NCBI GenBank assembly: GCA_009763385.1
Contig: CM019823.1
Span: 93,073,104 to 93,137,103, forward strand
DNA length: 64,000 bases
Direction of reading: 5' to 3'
Source of the DNA: Coix lacryma-jobi var. lacryma-jobi
Lineage: Eukaryota; Streptophyta; Magnoliopsida; Poales; Poaceae
Positions 46,301 through 56,657 of this stretch are shown here, in pieces (positions within the stretch are counted from its first letter, which is position 1; every line of letters starts with the position of its first letter). The translations under genes were made by a program, and so were the position numbers. The notes under the pieces were generated by a model. That model saw nothing but the letters and a program-made list of their open reading frames with translations, did not search any database and was not told the DNA's origin.

Positions 46301-48056
46301 ATATGTTGTTTGTGCAAAGAAAAAGGTAAGGCAAACGATCGGATCTGTTATCCATGCATGCGTGCTAGTTTTGCTAATAAAAGTTGCATATAATAAGCTA
46401 ATAGCACAATAAGAGAGGCTCTATAATAAAATATGTTGTTTTGGACAATATTTAGGTCAAACATTAGAAAAATAAATTATCAATAACTTTTTAGTAGTTG
46501 AGTTTGAAAATGTGAAAAGTATATGGATAGATTTATTTTAAAAAATACTTTAATAAATAAATATATATATATATATCATTTTTCTATAAACATTTAATTA
46601 AAAAACAAGACAGCAAAATTATGTTTTGAAGACCGTATAAAATTATAGATTAGCACCATGTCTATGCTAAAATAAACATGGAGAAGAGAGACTACAGTGA
46701 AGTATGTTGTGGTGAAGTCAAATCTTGTTTATGTGCAAGTCTGTCAGACACACATTTCGATGTGGTAGACCGTTGGGCTCAGAAATTCCTACTAGAAAGT
46801 GAAGAGTTTTTTTTTATTCAGAGAAAAATGAAAGTGAAGAATTTTTTTTCTGAAGTCAGCAGGGAAAACCCGCTCTCACGGGAGTCGAACGGGATGCTAC
46901 TGTCCTTTCTCAATGTGAAGAATTCTTGGGATACTTCTATGAGGCCAAGTTTAGTTCCCCAAATTCCTAAAAAATCTATACAATATCTATCACATTGAAT
47001 CTTTAGATGCATGTATAAAATATTAAATGTAGGTAAAAAATAACTAATTATACTTTTAGTCTGTACATGTCGAGACGAATCTTTTGAGCCTAGTTAGTCC
47101 ATATTTAGACAAAGTTTGTCAAATAACAACGAAAATATCACAGTATTACAGTGCAAAATTTTTTCCCAACTGAACAAGCCGTGAGATGGCAAATGAGAGA
47201 GGAAATTTGAAACAAACCCTTCATATTTGCTCTCAGGAGTTGATAAAATAATACTGAGGTCAATTGTAGGAGTCAAACTCGGATGAAGCTCAGTTTCTCA
47301 ACTCGAACTATTTCGCTAAACGCCTCAAAAATACTTTTGTGTGACAAAAACACGCCATAATAGAGGACAAAGAGACGTCGTAAAAGCAAAAAAAAAAAAA
47401 AACCAAGAGCGTACCCGGCTGCCTCGTGGCCCAAGATGGGAGGGCACTTGCGGTGCACCTCGTTCTATCACGTTCACGTACGTCCATAACAAACAGCACC
47501 GTCGTCGTCACATTCACATGGCAGGCAGCACATAATAATTAATTAACAAAAAATAGATTAGTAGTAGCTAGGGTGACCAAGTAATAAAGAAATCAAATCA
47601 GCGGCAGATCGACAGCTATAAACGAAGATGAATAATAATACAGTAGCGATGAGTACAACTATAAATTGTACCTCTCCCTTCCAGGCGCTGAGGTCGGTGT
47701 GGCAGATGGAGGTGAAGAGCACCTTGACGCGGACCTCCAGGGGCCCAGGCTGCGCCACCTCCACCTCCTCCAGCGACAGCGGCACTCCGGGACCCCACGC
47801 CACCGCCGCTGCACCATACAGTACGAGTATATGGGATGCTTTGTTTTGTTCATAGCCGACCGAGCCGCGCCGGCGCCGCCGTCGATCGATGCGCGTGCAA
47901 CCCCCGGCCATGGGCAAGACGACAAGGAAGGAAGACCGGAAATAAAAAAGATCGAGAAGCCGCGCCGCAGGCAACAGCTAGCTAGCTAGCACCTTTGCAC
48001 TTGATGGGCTTCCCACGGGTGCCGCCGGCGCCACCACTCCCGTTGGCCGCCGCCAT
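34357..48056 (-). CDS. Zinc-dependent alcohol dehydrogenase-like protein (10 exons, 396 codons)
   Basis: Medium-chain NAD(H)-dependent dehydrogenase, presumably cytosolic, oxidising or reducing an alcohol/aldehyde pair; the substrate is unknown. Exons (minus): 48056-47993, 47808-47672, 47464-47415, 44816-44470, 44323-44241, 44133-44058, 35602-35541, 35398-35303, 34805-34647, 34473-34357. All borders are GT/AG and phases join without a stop. Catalytic zinc ligands are Cys57 (SICHTD), His80/Glu81 (GHEAAG) and Cys195 (LLSCGIS). The structural zinc has Cys110, 113, 116 and 124 at canonical spacing. The Rossmann motif is GLGAVG (220-225), with Asp244 (IIGVD) favouring NAD. Ten exons is the classic plant Adh layout. 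The start is the first Met, in a GC-rich context 147 bases past the TATA box. It resembles the plant ADH-like subfamily more than classical ADH1. Intron 6 is 8455 bp because of a Copia insertion. No damaging change was seen. Confidence 0.92.
35728..35929 (+). repeat. 5' LTR of the intronic Copia element
   Basis: 202 bp. Relative to the 3' LTR it has a short extra segment around 35845-35880 and a few base differences. Confidence 0.88.
36013..37142 (+). pseudogene. Copia gag
   Basis: Starts MEDNPLSDSDSSSTSS. The gag domain shows LDFTESNFTEWKCFFDAFVG, WIYNSVSKDV, then a TAG at 36379, and continues with VYLEAEFRTLVQGDIDI and YIGHLKRLADALRDVG. One or more frame changes follow around 36700-36800, leading into a Pro/Gly/His-rich tail that ends at TAG 37140. 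The next codons enter the protease. No CCHC knuckle is evident. Confidence 0.75.
37635..38921. mobile_element. Non-autonomous CACTA element inserted in Copia pol
   Basis: Termini are CACTAGTACAACGCAGGG and, reverse complement, CACTACTACACAACAGGG. The 3-bp target duplication is GTG (37632-37634 and 38922-38924). Removing the element and one GTG rejoins the Copia frame (..PPV/CDSC..). Subterminal 'gtaacac/gtgtta' motifs repeat at both ends. The interior has four units of about 148 bp and no gene. Confidence 0.92.
37915..38440. repeat. Four diverged ~148-bp units inside the CACTA element
   Basis: 'aactacaaagttt.ataactttt.gagatctac' recurs at about 37913, 38062, 38210 and 38358, each followed by 'tttctccat..aaggt' and 'aaatttgaa'-like sequence. 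Confidence 0.75.
41642..42368 (+). repeat. 3' LTR of the intronic Copia element, split by a hAT-like element
   Basis: It matches 35728-35929 apart from 555 inserted bases plus one duplicated 8-mer. Confidence 0.88.
41730..42284. mobile_element. hAT-like non-autonomous element
   Basis: Terminal repeats are TAGACATGTCAACGG and, reverse complement, TACAGATGTCAACGG. The 8-bp target duplication, ATTGAGCA (41722-41729) versus ATTGACCA (42285-42292), has one mismatch. The subterminal regions are rich in 'ggggaattcc' and 'cggggacgg' motifs, and the centre is AT-rich. It has no transposase. The 8-bp duplication points to the hAT superfamily. Confidence 0.82.
42374..44057. other. Remaining intron 6 sequence of the ADH-like gene
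   Basis: AT-rich non-coding intron sequence on the 5' side of the Copia insertion. Apart from the MITE-like block at 43194-43520, I see no gene or defined element. Confidence 0.6.
43194..43520. mobile_element. MITE-like repeat(s), 'ggcccTGTTTGG' type
   Basis: Two adjoining blocks start 'taaggcctatttggtataactc' (43194) and 'taaggccctgtttggtacagct' (43443). An inverted match, 'agcttcacc/ggtgaagctg', lies inside. The pattern resembles grass MITEs starting GGCCCTGTTTGG. Boundaries are uncertain. Confidence 0.5.
45828..46086. mobile_element. Stowaway MITE in intron 3
   Basis: Terminal inverted repeats CTCCCTCCGTATC and GATACGGAGGGAG, flanked by TA on each side (45826-45827 and 46087-46088). The inverted similarity extends inward ('aaatagaagtcctttaggac' versus 'aaaaggacttctattt'). 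259 bp, non-coding, Tc1/mariner-derived. Confidence 0.95.
46943..47180. mobile_element. Grass MITE, 'GGCC..TTTAGTTCCC' type
   Basis: It begins GGCCAAGTTTAGTTCCCC and ends 'cccaactgaacaagcc'. Inside it has 'attgaatctttagatgcatg' and 'cgagacgaatcttttgagcc', diagnostic for a MITE family abundant in panicoid grasses. The terminal repeats have decayed. It lies in intron 3 of the ADH-like gene. Confidence 0.7.
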
Positions 48057-48202
48057 GGCGTCGTCTTCCTCCTGATTCTCCCCTAATGCCTTTTTTTTCT
48101 CTTTTCCTTTCGGTGACAGGGGACAGGGAACAGGGACAGGAAATTTGGCTTCTTGGCTCTAGTGAGGTGGCGGCCTACACAAGGAAGCCGGCAATGCCTG
48201 AC

Positions 48203-48210
48203 TATTTATA
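48203..48210 (-). promoter_or_regulatory. TATA box of the ADH-like gene
   Basis: TATAAATA on the minus strand, 147 bases upstream of the start codon, implying a 5' leader of roughly 115-120 nt. The region out to about 48430 has no other gene. Confidence 0.7.
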
Positions 48211-48433
48211 TTTGCTACTGCTACTCCTGTCAAAAGGGCGCTGAGCCTTAATAGCTGGATCCATGTACTTAACATATATAGCTAAATGTAATTAACATGT
48301 ATAGCTAAACGTTTTCTGGAGAGTAGATTACATGAAAAACACGGCTAATGTGCCAGGCAATCTTTGTTAGCTAAGCAGCTAGCTAACAATGATCTCAATA
48401 CCCGGCAAACCTAGCTAACATCAATTAATATAC

Positions 48434-48520
48434 ACGAGTACACAAAACAAAACGTTTTAAGCAACACCGCCCATTTTTAACAGAGGCGGTTCAAATAGCA
48501 CACCGCCTCTAACCATTTTT
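48434..48520. mobile_element. Possible end of a DNA transposon with short inverted repeats
   Basis: The segment 'gaggcggttcaaatagcacaccgcctc' has inverted GAGGCGGT/ACCGCCTC arms. It is cut on the right by the gypsy LTR. No partner end was found, so the class is unknown. Confidence 0.3.
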
Positions 48521-49288
48521 TGTTGGGGTGGTACCCAGGTCGCAGGCGCCTCCGGCCCGCAGGGCGAAGAGACTTTCGCACGAATGGTATATGTCGTAGG
48601 GCGAGCAAGCCCGGTGGGCCGAGCTTTCGCACGAAACAGGCCAGAGATGGCCGGGGCCCATGACTTGAAGCAGCTTTCGTGCGAAAGCACACCGACATAA
48701 GAGTGAGCCCACCGGGCCGTGCCTTCGCGCGAAAGAGGCCAGAGACGGACAGGCCTGTGACCCGAAGCGGCTTTCGCGCGAAAGCGCACCAGCCGGCGAA
48801 TGAGCCCGCCGGGTCGAGCTTTCGCGCGAAAGAGGCCAAAGGCGGGCCAGACAACTTTCGTGCGGAAGAGGCCTGACGCTTTTGGTGAGGCACTTTCGCC
48901 GTTCTCGCCCTTGGTTTTCGAGGCTTTCGCAGGTTGTCGGAGATTTCAGTCAAGGGGAGCGGGCCCACCAGTCGGAGGGAGGAACCAGGGGACTTCGGGC
49001 CCACCAAAGTACGGGTTCACGATGGTGCCCCACAGGCCGGAGGGAGCGGCAAGAGCCGTGAAGTAGTTGAGAAGGGCATCATTGTAATTGTAACAGAGTG
49101 GTTAAAGGGGCATTCTGGTACTTTCAAACTACTTCAGATTAATATAAAAGCCCCGAGCCTCCCACTGTGTGAGGGGAGCACACTGTTCACTTCGCCTAAA
49201 CTCTTGTCTACTTTCGCCTTCGCCTTCGCTTCGTGCTTTCGATCGCGCATCAACCTGCTGTTCCGTGGGTCTTGGCCCCGAAACAACA
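48521..49288 (+). repeat. 5' LTR of the TAT-type gypsy element
   Basis: 768 bp, starting TGTTGGGGTGGTACCC and ending AAACAACA. It contains seven CTTTCGCGCGAAAG-type palindromes from 48573 to 48868. Confidence 0.75.
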
Positions 49289-49322
49289 TTGGCGCCCACC
49301 GTGGTTGTCGCCCGAGCTTACC

Positions 49323-50346
49323 ATGCCACCAAGGAAGGCGTCGAAGACGGTCGACAATCTCGAGACGGTTGCCGCGAATAAGGATGCCCAGGGCACAATC
49401 GCGACATCCGCTTTAACAACCCAAATCCCCTAGCTTTCGGCGGCACACTCCCGACGGGAACCCAGCTACCGCCGGGAGTGTCCACAAGCCACGATTTATA
49501 GGCCCTGGGTCAGCAGCCTTTAAGCAGAGACGGCACACCGGAAGGGAACGTCCGGGACGAGCCCAACGATGAAGAAGACGACGATGCTGAAGTTACCAGG
49601 CATGCCCAAGCGATCAGAATGTTGACACAGTAGCAAGAAGAAATCGAAAGGTTGGTACAGCAAAGAGATCAGTTGCAGCGGCAACTTGCGGCAAAAGCAA
49701 GGGAGGATGAAACTCGCAACGCGTTTCGCCAAGCAGAAGCGCAGAGAAGGCAACTGGAAAAAGAAATTCAGGAACTGCAAAGGGCAGGGGGAGGCCCAAA
49801 CCCGATGATCCAAGAAAATATATTCATACCGCGGCGAGAGCAACCGCCAGCTTTCGACAACGCCATCGACGAAACTTCTCCGCTCTCGAGGGAGCTGCAA
49901 GCTCATCCATGACCCCTCAACTACAAGCCACGCATTCTGGCCTTCGATGGCAAGGCGAATCCACGCAAGTTCTTGGCAAGCTACGAGACAGCCGTCTTTT
50001 CGGCTGGCGGGGACAATCAGACCCTGGCAAAATCTCTCATTCTGGCAGTCGAGGACGTAGCTCATGATTGGTACACGATCCTCAAACCGCTCGCTGTCTA
50101 TCTATTCGTGGGCTCAGTTGAAGGCCGAATTGCTCGCCACTTTCCAAGGTTTCCGGCCGGATGTCAAGACCACCCGCGACCTCATGAATTGTACCCAGCA
50201 GGACGACGAGCCATTATACGAATATCTCAGACGCTTCATGCAGCTAAAGGCTCAAGCTCCGAATATGCTGGAAGCGGCAGTGATCGCAGCAGTCATTGAA
50301 GGCTTGGGGACTGGGCAGTGCGCTCCTCATTTGTCTAAAGAGCCGC
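49323..50346 (+). pseudogene. TAT-type gag, part 1
   Basis: It starts MPPRKASKTVDNLETVAAN. A frameshift near 49430 leads into TLPTGTQLPPGVSTSHDL, followed by in-frame TAG at 49499 and 49631, a coiled coil (EEIERLVQQRDQLQRQLAAK), and TGA at 49910 where relatives have Trp. The gag core follows: NYKPRILAFDGKANPRKFL, LILAVEDVAHDWY. After a frame change it continues with SWAQLKAELLATFQGFRP, DEPLYEYLRRFMQLKAQAP and AVIEGLGTGQCAPHLSKEPP. The Athila-like element interrupts it there. Confidence 0.75.
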
Positions 50347-50351
50347 CCAAG

Positions 50352-51663
50352 TGTTGGGTATTTTAAACGCACATAGAAAAATTCGTAAGCACACGGATAC
50401 CGATGTAGCTTTCACCCGAGAGTATTCTAGGGTATCAATTTCCACGGGGAACGTGAAGTGTACTAGAAGAATTAAGAATGTCCGAGAAAAGAATGGTAAT
50501 GTGGTTAGAGAGAGATTTTAGAGTTTTCTAAGCAGGTCTATCTAATCAAAGGCTTACTGTACTTTACTTACTTCAGGAGCAACAATACCTTTCCGATTCT
50601 CAAAAAAGACTGGGGTAAGGGTAATCGTGAGAAGGCTGCCAAAAAGCTCTATGAAACACCAATCCTAACATGGTGGATTATAACAATCTACAAAGCTGTC
50701 ACCCCTGTAGCTACCACAACTAACCGGAGGATTGGGCGCAAACTCAGGTAAACACTAGCCTAGACATCGTGTCTACACTAATGATTACTACTCTAATTAC
50801 CATGAATAACTAGAGCACTCAATACGAGCGGAGATCTAGTAAATAAAATAAAGCAAGAACTGAAATTAAATAAAATACTTGAAGACGAACCAGATGCTGG
50901 ACCATTATAATGTCGAGGAAGATCCGACAGATCCGGCTCCTCCTCAGCTCTCTCCTCCTCCTCCTCTCTCTAATCCGATCTCTAATTACAACTAGATGAA
51001 CTAGACAACTAGAACTAGAACTAGAAGAACTAGATCTAGATGAACTAGAAGAGATTCATCTAGAGGGACCTCTACTTCTATTTGAAACCCTTGTTTCTTA
51101 TGTGGAGATGAATAATGAAGATGGAGATGGCTTCTGGGGGGGTCTGGGTCTGGTTTTATAGCCCGGAGCGTGGAACGTGAGCCCTTGGATCAAACCGACT
51201 TCAGGGACGGTGGAGATGCATCCTAGGAGGCGGTGGAAGAAGGTTCTAGAAGGCGAAGGCAAAACGGCCTCCGTGGCCGACCGGTCGGTCGGTGGGCCCC
51301 ACCGGTCGGTCTGGCCCAGTGGGCCCCTGTGGCGGGCCGCCTCGTGATGACTTCTGGTGTCTTCTAGATCCTTCTTTTGCAGGTTTCGTTGCGAAATTAA
51401 TATCTTTTCATCCAGGACTCCGAATATAGCAAATGATATGTCTGTTTCGATCGTCTCGACGAGCTCTTCGCAATGGTGCACTCCAATTCATCACTTGAGA
51501 TACTTTTATATGGTAAAAACATGGATGTCCTATAAAATAAGTGAGAGCACCAAAACTCGTGGAACTTGTTAGTTTCAAACCCTATAACTATGCTTTATGG
51601 TTCATTTATTGTCATTTCATGCAATAGTTGATGGTTAATTATGAGCATTAGTGACTGTCAACA
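50352..51663 (-). repeat. Athila-like 3' LTR (short form)
   Basis: 1312 bp. In the first ~107 bases it differs from the partner LTR at seven sites, all transitions. It lacks about 38 bp present near 57185-57222. Confidence 0.9.
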
Positions 51664-54600
51664 AGTTCCCCCAAGCTTACCCTTTGCTAGTCCCTTAGCA
51701 AAGTCAAACTCAAAAGTGGATCAGGAGTTGCTGCAATATCTTCACTTCCAACAAGTACACATGTATTCAAACAAAAGTTCTCATAAAGATATCATATTAT
51801 TTAGCACGGGGCTTAGTACTTTACCTTGAATCTTGAGTAATTGAAAGATAGAATGATCAAATCAAACACTATGTCTCTAGTTCTTTCACTTCACCATTAT
51901 CCCGGAGCTTTTATGAATTTTCAAAAGCTTAAAAACATATGTTGTCAAATTAAACAATGGATCCAAAGAGATAGTCAACCACACCATTGAATCAAGAAGT
52001 GCATGTGTATGGAAAATGGAGGCGGATGCTCTTTTGAATATATCACTCTCTTCTGTTTATCAGAGACACATGGCTATCAGGCTAATTCTACTCGCGAGCA
52101 CATGTCCATCTTTTTTTTATGATATTCATTTTTTTTCTTTTTTTTCTGAGGTTCCGGACACTTGTCCCTTTTTATTTCCTCGGGATCTTTCTTTTTGAGG
52201 TTTCGAACACTTGTCCCTTTTTATTTCCTCAGATTTTTTCTCCTTTTTTCTTTTTTTTTCAATAGCCACATGCTTCCAACAAACTTTTGAGAGGATTGGA
52301 ACAAATAATCATGAGCATTTATGCGGAAAATGGATGGAATGTGTAAGTGATCTCAATTCAATAGCATGATAACATCTCATAGGGTCAACAAAGCTTAATT
52401 TAACTCAATGCAATTATTAGTCATATTAATATTGGAAACTCTCCGGAACTCTAGTGTTGTTTAGAAGAAGATAGTAGTAGCTCAGATCATCACATGTCAT
52501 ATCTATCAATTACCTAGACCTTAGATCAAGTATTTGCCACCCATGCATTTAATTTCATTTTTAAGTATCATTATTAATTAGGAGAACTCATGTTTTGAAG
52601 GCTAGGTAGTTGAAAGAAATTAGATAGAGCAACTATTTATCATTTCCATATAAAAGCTTAGAGAGAGTTCTTCTTTTATTATTAACTCTTAAAACAAACT
52701 AAACAAACTTAACACACTATTTATTTAACCTAAACACTATTTATTTAACCTAACACACTTATTATAAAAAACTAAGATAGTGAATAAGATATACCTGGAT
52801 TACGAAGATAACGGGGGTGCGTCTCCCCCAAGCCGGTTCCCTTAATAACGTTGAGCCTTCATGTGCCCATATATATTTTTTCTTTTTAATTAATGGTGAG
52901 CCTTCATGTTCGCACATTTTTTTTGTTTCATTTTATTTTATTTATGTATAGAAAAAAAACTTAAGAGGATAAGGATGCTTACCTGCATACACGGGGGTGC
53001 TTTCCCCCAAGCTGAATGTTATCATAATTGTTCAATCTTGCCATATAGCGGACTGCGGTGGAAATGTGTTTCCTCTATCGGAGCTTTGATTGATGTTGAT
53101 GGTTGTGGAAACCGTGCTCCAACGGTGGATAGAACATCCACTTGCTCGTCAGCTTTTCTTGGTCTTTTAATCCTGTGAAACTCAAATAGACAACAAGACT
53201 TGTGGAACAGATTAAGCGTTAGTGGTTGGCCACTTAGGCCTTAGTTGTCCAGAGTTTCAGTAAGATCGCTTTCTCAATATTTTTGTATTTTTATTTTTAT
53301 GATGCAATGACAGTCTAACAAAATGAATGCATTTTTATTTTTATGCCACCACGGTGAATATCCCTACGAGTTTTTACACATCATAGAATTATTCACATGA
53401 GGCTTTTAAGTTTTATGATGCAGTGTAATATTTTTATTTTCTCTTTTTTTATGCAATGATAATGCAGAAAAGTAAATATGCTATGGAGAAATAATTATGC
53501 AAATGATAGAAAGTAAACATGCAAAAAGAGAAATTAATGCAGAAAAGATAAATATGGATAACTACCGATTTTACCTTTCGGCGAGGGTTCAATGTTTTAA
53601 GTCCTCTGAACAGGACTTCTCACCATGTTCATTCTTGAGGTGAATCATTTGATCTCGATATGTAGACCTTGATAACTACACCTCTTGATATGGTGTCACT
53701 CATGTTCTTCGTTCGCTCAACAATTTGAAGTGAAGCATTACTGTGGAAGCTGGCAACATCTTGCTTAGTGTGCATATTCTTGTAGATCTAGGACCTTCAC
53801 TCTATAGAATTTAGGAGTTGATTAGCTCAAGAGTGTGTCCTGCTCATAAAGACAAGGTAGAGATCAAGTGCATGGGCTCTGTTGGTGGAAAAACACCAAA
53901 AGAACCAAAAGTTTTGTTCATTCCTCTCTAACCTTAGGCACATTGCATAAGATAAACTTGTTGTTTATGTGTTCTATTCAATCTTAACATGAGTGATAGG
54001 ATTAGAGGATGAGCATGAAAGTAGCATCTTAAAATATTTAACAGATCAGTTTGCTTAACCCAAGGAAGGATAATCTATGCATAAAGTGTCAATCTTTTCA
54101 TGATTGTGATATATCATCTTCCAAAGGTTAGATGCATAACATTTTAGCTCATTGGTTAAGATAGTGAGATTCAAGAGAGTAAAGCTAGGAACAAAGAGTA
54201 AAGAACTGAACATGTTGAGTTGATTATGTTGGATCAAATAAGGTACAACTAAAACATGTTTGGTTCTTATTTATGCACATACCAGAATTAAGGAGAAGCT
54301 TTTAAAGTGATGGTCACATACCTTGAGATGTTACCTTTATCATTGAAGAGTGATGTGTCGAACCATCTTGTGGAAGCTTCTCTTGTCTGGCTGGTTGTTC
54401 TTCATGAATAGCTTGTCTTCTCTTGCTTATCTCATAGTGAAACTGAGTGATGGGAGCTTGAGAAGAGGAAGGTATAGTAGGATCATCTTTAGAGGGATCA
54501 ACCTTCCTTCTCTATGTGTCAACCTATTAGTGAAGGTGTGTTGTTCCTCCCACGATGGTCTTTATCTTCTAGTGACCCAGCTCAGACATGTTCAGCTACT

Positions 54601-55476
54601 TCCATGGAGTGAGTGCTTTGATTGTAGGTATTGTTTTGTGGCACTCATCTTTTATCTTGTTCCATGGATCTCATTTCTCCATGATAAGTGAGCTATGTCT
54701 CCCTTGCGCAAGTTGTTAAAGTTCATGTATCTCTTCAGTTCCAGTGTGAGTTCATCTCGGTACTTTCCCAAATTGATATTGAAAGTTTTCCTGCAGGGGT
54801 TAGTCCAACAAAATATCCAGCATCCACTATAGTATACTATTGGCTCAAAAATCAACCTAGACACCACGTCTAATTTGATCTAGGAAGGCATTTTAACCTA
54901 AGCACCATACTTAATTTAAAAGCCTTCAGAGGTAAAACCAGGACACCTTTTAGCTCAAGAATCAAACCAGACACCATGTCTTACTTTAATTCATGAAAAT
55001 AGTTTAAACTAAGCACCATGCCTAATTTAAAAAGTGTATGAGAATACTTCAAACCTAAACATATACTATAGCAAATGAGGGTAGCATTAAAGCATTGAAA
55101 ATATTTACTAAAATGGTGATGAGAGAGCATGATTAATGTATGGCACATGAGCCTGTCTTAAAGGTAGGGGCAACCAACATAGCAACATGGTAAGACATGT
55201 TCTTACAAAGTGTATCCCCAAGCTTAGATTTTGCAAAAATCAAGATTGGATAACTGCAATTCAATGTTGCATAATGATTGGTTGGACATACCTTGTGTTT
55301 GTTGTTCCTTCGAACTTTTTGCTCCAGACCTGGAAAGGTTAGTGACAAGAATACCCGAAGGAATATTTTAACAATTATATCCTTATGCTCATTACACAAG
55401 GGCAGTGTAGGAGGAAGGTGAACACTAATCTGAAAAGTGCTTGTTTTAGGACACTAAGCTTGTCTTGGGGAGACCT
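51664..55476 (-). other. Non-coding internal region of the Athila-like element
   Basis: 3.8 kb, AT-rich, no supported gene. Besides the terminal polypurine tract it holds two more 'CCCCCAAGC' tracts (about 52825 and 53005). Related sequence occurs in the same relative place in the element at 23391-32849. Confidence 0.6.
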
Positions 55477-56531
55477 TCAAGATGTGATTTGGTGAAGAGG
55501 TTTCCCCTCTAACACCAACTTAAGAGCACAATGAGATCTACAAAATTTGTGATAAACATATGCATCGACAACCACCCTTTTGAGGTGGTAGAAAATCTCG
55601 AGTGTGGCAATGTTAGACAGGCCACTTGAATCAGGAGATGTCTCATATGAGCATGGATTTAAAGAGGTGTTTATGAAGTAGCTTCCATGCTCTTTGATAT
55701 CATCTTCCTCGATTTCAGAGAAGAACACCGAAGGATAGGGTTCATCATTTTCTAAAGTGTGGGGTGTTTTCTCTAGAGAAAGTTCTGTGACAACCAAATT
55801 ATTTGAAGGATTCGAAGGAATTTCAAATTTGGTTGTGTGTTCCTTCTTGTGTTGGTCGGGATTGGGCTCGACTTCTTCTGGGAATTCGTCAAAAGTGCTA
55901 GTGGAAGGAGTGTTTTCAAGGATTTTCTCTAGGATGTCTCTTCCTTCACTAACAAGTTTATGTGAGAATGATCCTCCAGAAGCTAAATCGAGATGTAGAG
56001 CAGCTTCCTTGTTAAGACCACGATAGAAGTGAAAATGTAGCACATGGTCTAGCAAGGAAAGGTTTGGGCCAGAATTGGTAAGGTGTTTGAACCTAGCCCA
56101 AGCTGCTCCTAGTGTCTCCTTCTCTTTTTTTTAAAGGTAAGAACTTCGATTCTAAGATCAGTGATTCCAAAAAGAGGGAAGAAAATAAGACAAAAGTTGT
56201 CCCGAAGTTCATCCCAATTTCCATTTAGGCCCCTTACAGAATGATCATACCATTTTCTCGCTCTTCCCAAAAAGGAGAACAGGAATAATTTCCATTTAAT
56301 GGTCTCTTGTGTCATGCCAGCAATAGTCCAACAAGAACACATTTGCTCAAATTCCCTAAGGTGGGTGTATGGATCTTCGTCTTCTGACCCAGAGAAGGAT
56401 TTCTCCCGAACCATGGCTATAAGAGCAGAGCGAAGCTCATAGCCATCTGTAAGAATGGGGTGTGATGATGGTGGAGGCTCCAACAAGTCACCCTTTGGAG
56501 CAAAGAACTTATAGATAGGAGTGAAATCCAT
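55477..56531 (-). pseudogene. Athila-like gag with one frameshift
   Basis: It starts MDFTPIYKFFAPKGDLLEP (ATG at 56531). The gag domain reads DPYTHLREFEQMCSCWTI, MTQETIKWKLFLFSFLGRA, RKWYDHSVRGLNGNWDELR and NFCLIFFPLFG. At a run of eight T (plus strand, 56125-56132) the frame shifts. The other frame continues with HVLHFHFYRGLNKEAALHL and a long acidic tail (FPEEVEPNPDQHKKE, FFSEIEEDDIKEHG) to a stop at 55477. No knuckle or protease follows. Confidence 0.78.
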
Positions 56532-56657
56532 GTGGTGATGGGGTGGTAAAAGAAAAAGGTGGTAAAAAGGGAAAGGTTGTAAAAAGAAAAGAAACGCGGA
56601 CAAACTTGGCTCGATTCTAGAACAGCTACTGTTCCCCGGCAACAGCGCCAGAAAGCT

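Noticed and set aside
34357..48056. ADH-like locus as a pseudogene because of its fragmented exons
   Set aside because: All splice sites, phases and catalytic residues are intact. The wide spacing comes from intronic insertions.
48521..49066. ORFs in the gypsy LTR palindrome region
   Set aside because: Frames on both strands arise from the repeated GC-rich palindromes. No domain is present.
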